DNA from: VBAT01 sp036520835
GTDB lineage: Bacteria > Bacteroidota > Bacteroidia > Chitinophagales > Chitinophagaceae
Direction of reading: 5' to 3'
Assembly: GCA_036520835.1 (NCBI GenBank)
Contig: DATDIX010000326.1
Location: 1-64,000, forward strand
Length of the DNA: 64,000 nucleotides
The notes below the pieces were generated by a model. It had not been told where the DNA came from. It worked only from the letters and a program-made list of their open reading frames with translations, and did not search any database. Of the stretch, positions 62,999 to 64,000 are shown piece after piece (position 1 is the stretch's first letter; the number at the start of each line of letters is the position of its first letter). Made by a program: the position numbers and the translations under genes.

Positions 62999-64000
62999 TT
63001 ATATTTTAAATCCGATCGTAAGCGCAATATTTCCGCCACTGCCTTTTACGCTGGCAAAGGTATTGGTCTTGTCAGGCAAACGATAGGGGAAACTGACATC
63101 TTTATGCAACCCATGTGCATAGGTGAGATCAATAAACATACCGGCATGGCGATAGCCCAAACCACCACTGATAAACATTTTATTCGCTTTTAATTCTTTG
63201 TCTGCATAAGGATTACCATAATAGGAGAAACCAAGTCGTGCCATGATAGTGGTGAATTTTAATTCGCCACCAACCCGGAAATTAAAAGCATTCTTGTAGT
63301 ATGTTTTCATTACATCATTAATGTTATCATAGTTGTATTCGTAGTCTTCGGCATTCCTGAATTTGTTCGATTTGTAGGTCACGTATTCGACATCGGCAGT
63401 AATAAACCCTTTTTGTTTCCTTACATCTTCTATTTCCCTTAATACATAAGAACCGCTGAGCATGAATTTCCAGGGAGTTGACAGTTCATATTTATAAGTA
63501 GGAGTTGATCCATACAACTCCTCAGCTGTAATAGAAGTGGTACCGGGTGTAGTGCGGTAATTTTCCAGGTTTACAGACATTGATCCTGAATAGGTATCTT
63601 CAAAGCTGTACCAGGTAGGAGTATGTACTGCCAGTCCGAGCCTGATATACTCAACCGGTTTAAAGATCGCTCCCAGTTTTACATTTAAACCAACGCCATT
63701 TGTCTTGAATGTTTCTTTCAGTTCTGCAATACTGAAATTATTATCGTTATTGCCTGTAGCGTCTTCTTCTACCAGTGTACTTTCTTTGGTGTACTGAACA
63801 ATAGGCAAGCCTAAAGATCCGCCGATATAAAATTTATCCGCCTTGTTAGTAGCATAGGCGATCGCAACTTCAGTGATGCCGCCCCTTGTTTCAATCTTAT
63901 TGGTTTGGTTCACCAAAAATGGACCACCTTCTTTCAAAGCACCCCACATGGCCATACTTATTACGTCAGGCGTTGAATGACCCGGCAATGTTGTTGTGTC
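62999..64000 (-). CDS. FadL/OmpP1/TodX-type outer-membrane transporter (5' end cut by window)
   Basis: The C-terminal 333 residues of a long barrel protein; the frame is open to base 64000, so the N-terminus is missing. Strand patterns and the family-like IRLGLAVHTPTWYSFED, WKFMLSGSYVL, FITADVEYVTYKSNKFRN and the terminal AGMFIDLTYAHGLHKDV, GNIALTIGFKI match the OmpP1/FadL branch (hydrophobic-compound uptake) as seen in Bacteroidota. The assignment to FadL is likely but less certain than the barrel call because the hatch region is outside the window. Confidence 0.8.
   Translation of the reverse strand, partial: DTTTLPGHSTPDVISMAMWGALKEGGPFLVNQTNKIETRGGITEVAIAYATNKADKFYIGGSLGLPIVQYTKESTLVEEDATGNNDNNFSIAELKETFKTNGVGLNVKLGAIFKPVEYIRLGLAVHTPTWYSFEDTYSGSMSVNLENYRTTPGTTSITAEELYGSTPTYKYELSTPWKFMLSGSYVLREIEDVRKQKGFITADVEYVTYKSNKFRNAEDYEYNYDNINDVMKTYYKNAFNFRVGGELKFTTIMARLGFSYYGNPYADKELKANKMFISGGLGYRHAGMFIDLTYAHGLHKDVSFPYRLPDKTNTFASVKGSGGNIALTIGFKI

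Overview
The window is a gene-dense stretch of chromosome from a member of the Bacteroidota, most probably the Chitinophagaceae. The evidence is the repeated promoter -7 motif TAnnTTTG directly upstream of start codons, the near absence of Shine-Dalgarno sequences, type IX secretion (T9SS) C-terminal sorting domains, an Oar-type TonB-dependent receptor, CarboxypepD_reg-like domains and lineage-typical families (DUF2911, DUF4846, DUF6580, 7TMR-DISM histidine kinase). I see no rRNA, tRNA, insertion sequence, prophage or CRISPR array. Both ends cut genes: prmC on the left and a FadL-type porin on the right.

Layout. 1-8.3 kb is housekeeping: prmC, ribD, a YigZ/IMPACT protein, 3-hydroxyacyl-CoA dehydrogenase, Mrp ATPase, a PaiB-like flavoprotein and a GDPD lipoprotein. 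8.3-15.8 kb is a divergent kynurenine cluster: ACMS decarboxylase, 3-hydroxyanthranilate dioxygenase and a VOC protein leftward; an SDR, 2-aminomuconate-semialdehyde dehydrogenase, a RidA-type deaminase, kynureninase and kynurenine monooxygenase rightward. Together they can take kynurenine through 3-hydroxyanthranilate to 2-aminomuconate and onward; tryptophan dioxygenase and formamidase are not here. 15.8-27.9 kb holds pyrF, glutaryl-CoA dehydrogenase, aroK, a histidine kinase, ftsK, lolA, kdsA, an SDR-type threonine dehydrogenase, acylphosphatase and free-Met-R-sulfoxide reductase. 28.0-34.9 kb is a two-gene surface operon: a 1650-residue protein ending in a dockerin, followed by a protein with a cohesin-like domain and a T9SS sorting domain. 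35-43 kb has an outer-membrane protein, a DinB-like protein, gamma-glutamyltransferase and a PIG-L deacetylase / two micro-membrane-protein / Na+ symporter operon. 43-49.5 kb carries a DUF2911 protein, an ECF sigma factor with a TonB-like membrane partner, and a VWA surface protein. 49.5-64 kb holds xerD, yraN, manA, rnhA, an acyl-CoA carboxylase, a large TonB receptor and ribBA.

The most unusual feature is the repeat content. Short GC-rich palindromes (core CCCCTAAAGGGG, and CCCTCTCC-nnn-GGAGAGGG) and degenerate period-7 'heptad' arrays lie between genes, abut stop codons, and also sit in frame inside genes. ribD contains three such insertions. Three genes read one palindrome in the same frame, giving related Pro/Lys/Gly peptides. 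A separate array of four 17-bp hairpins, each 7-3-7 and spaced about 50 bp apart with compensatory arm changes, fills the largest gene-free gap (54.0-54.4 kb).
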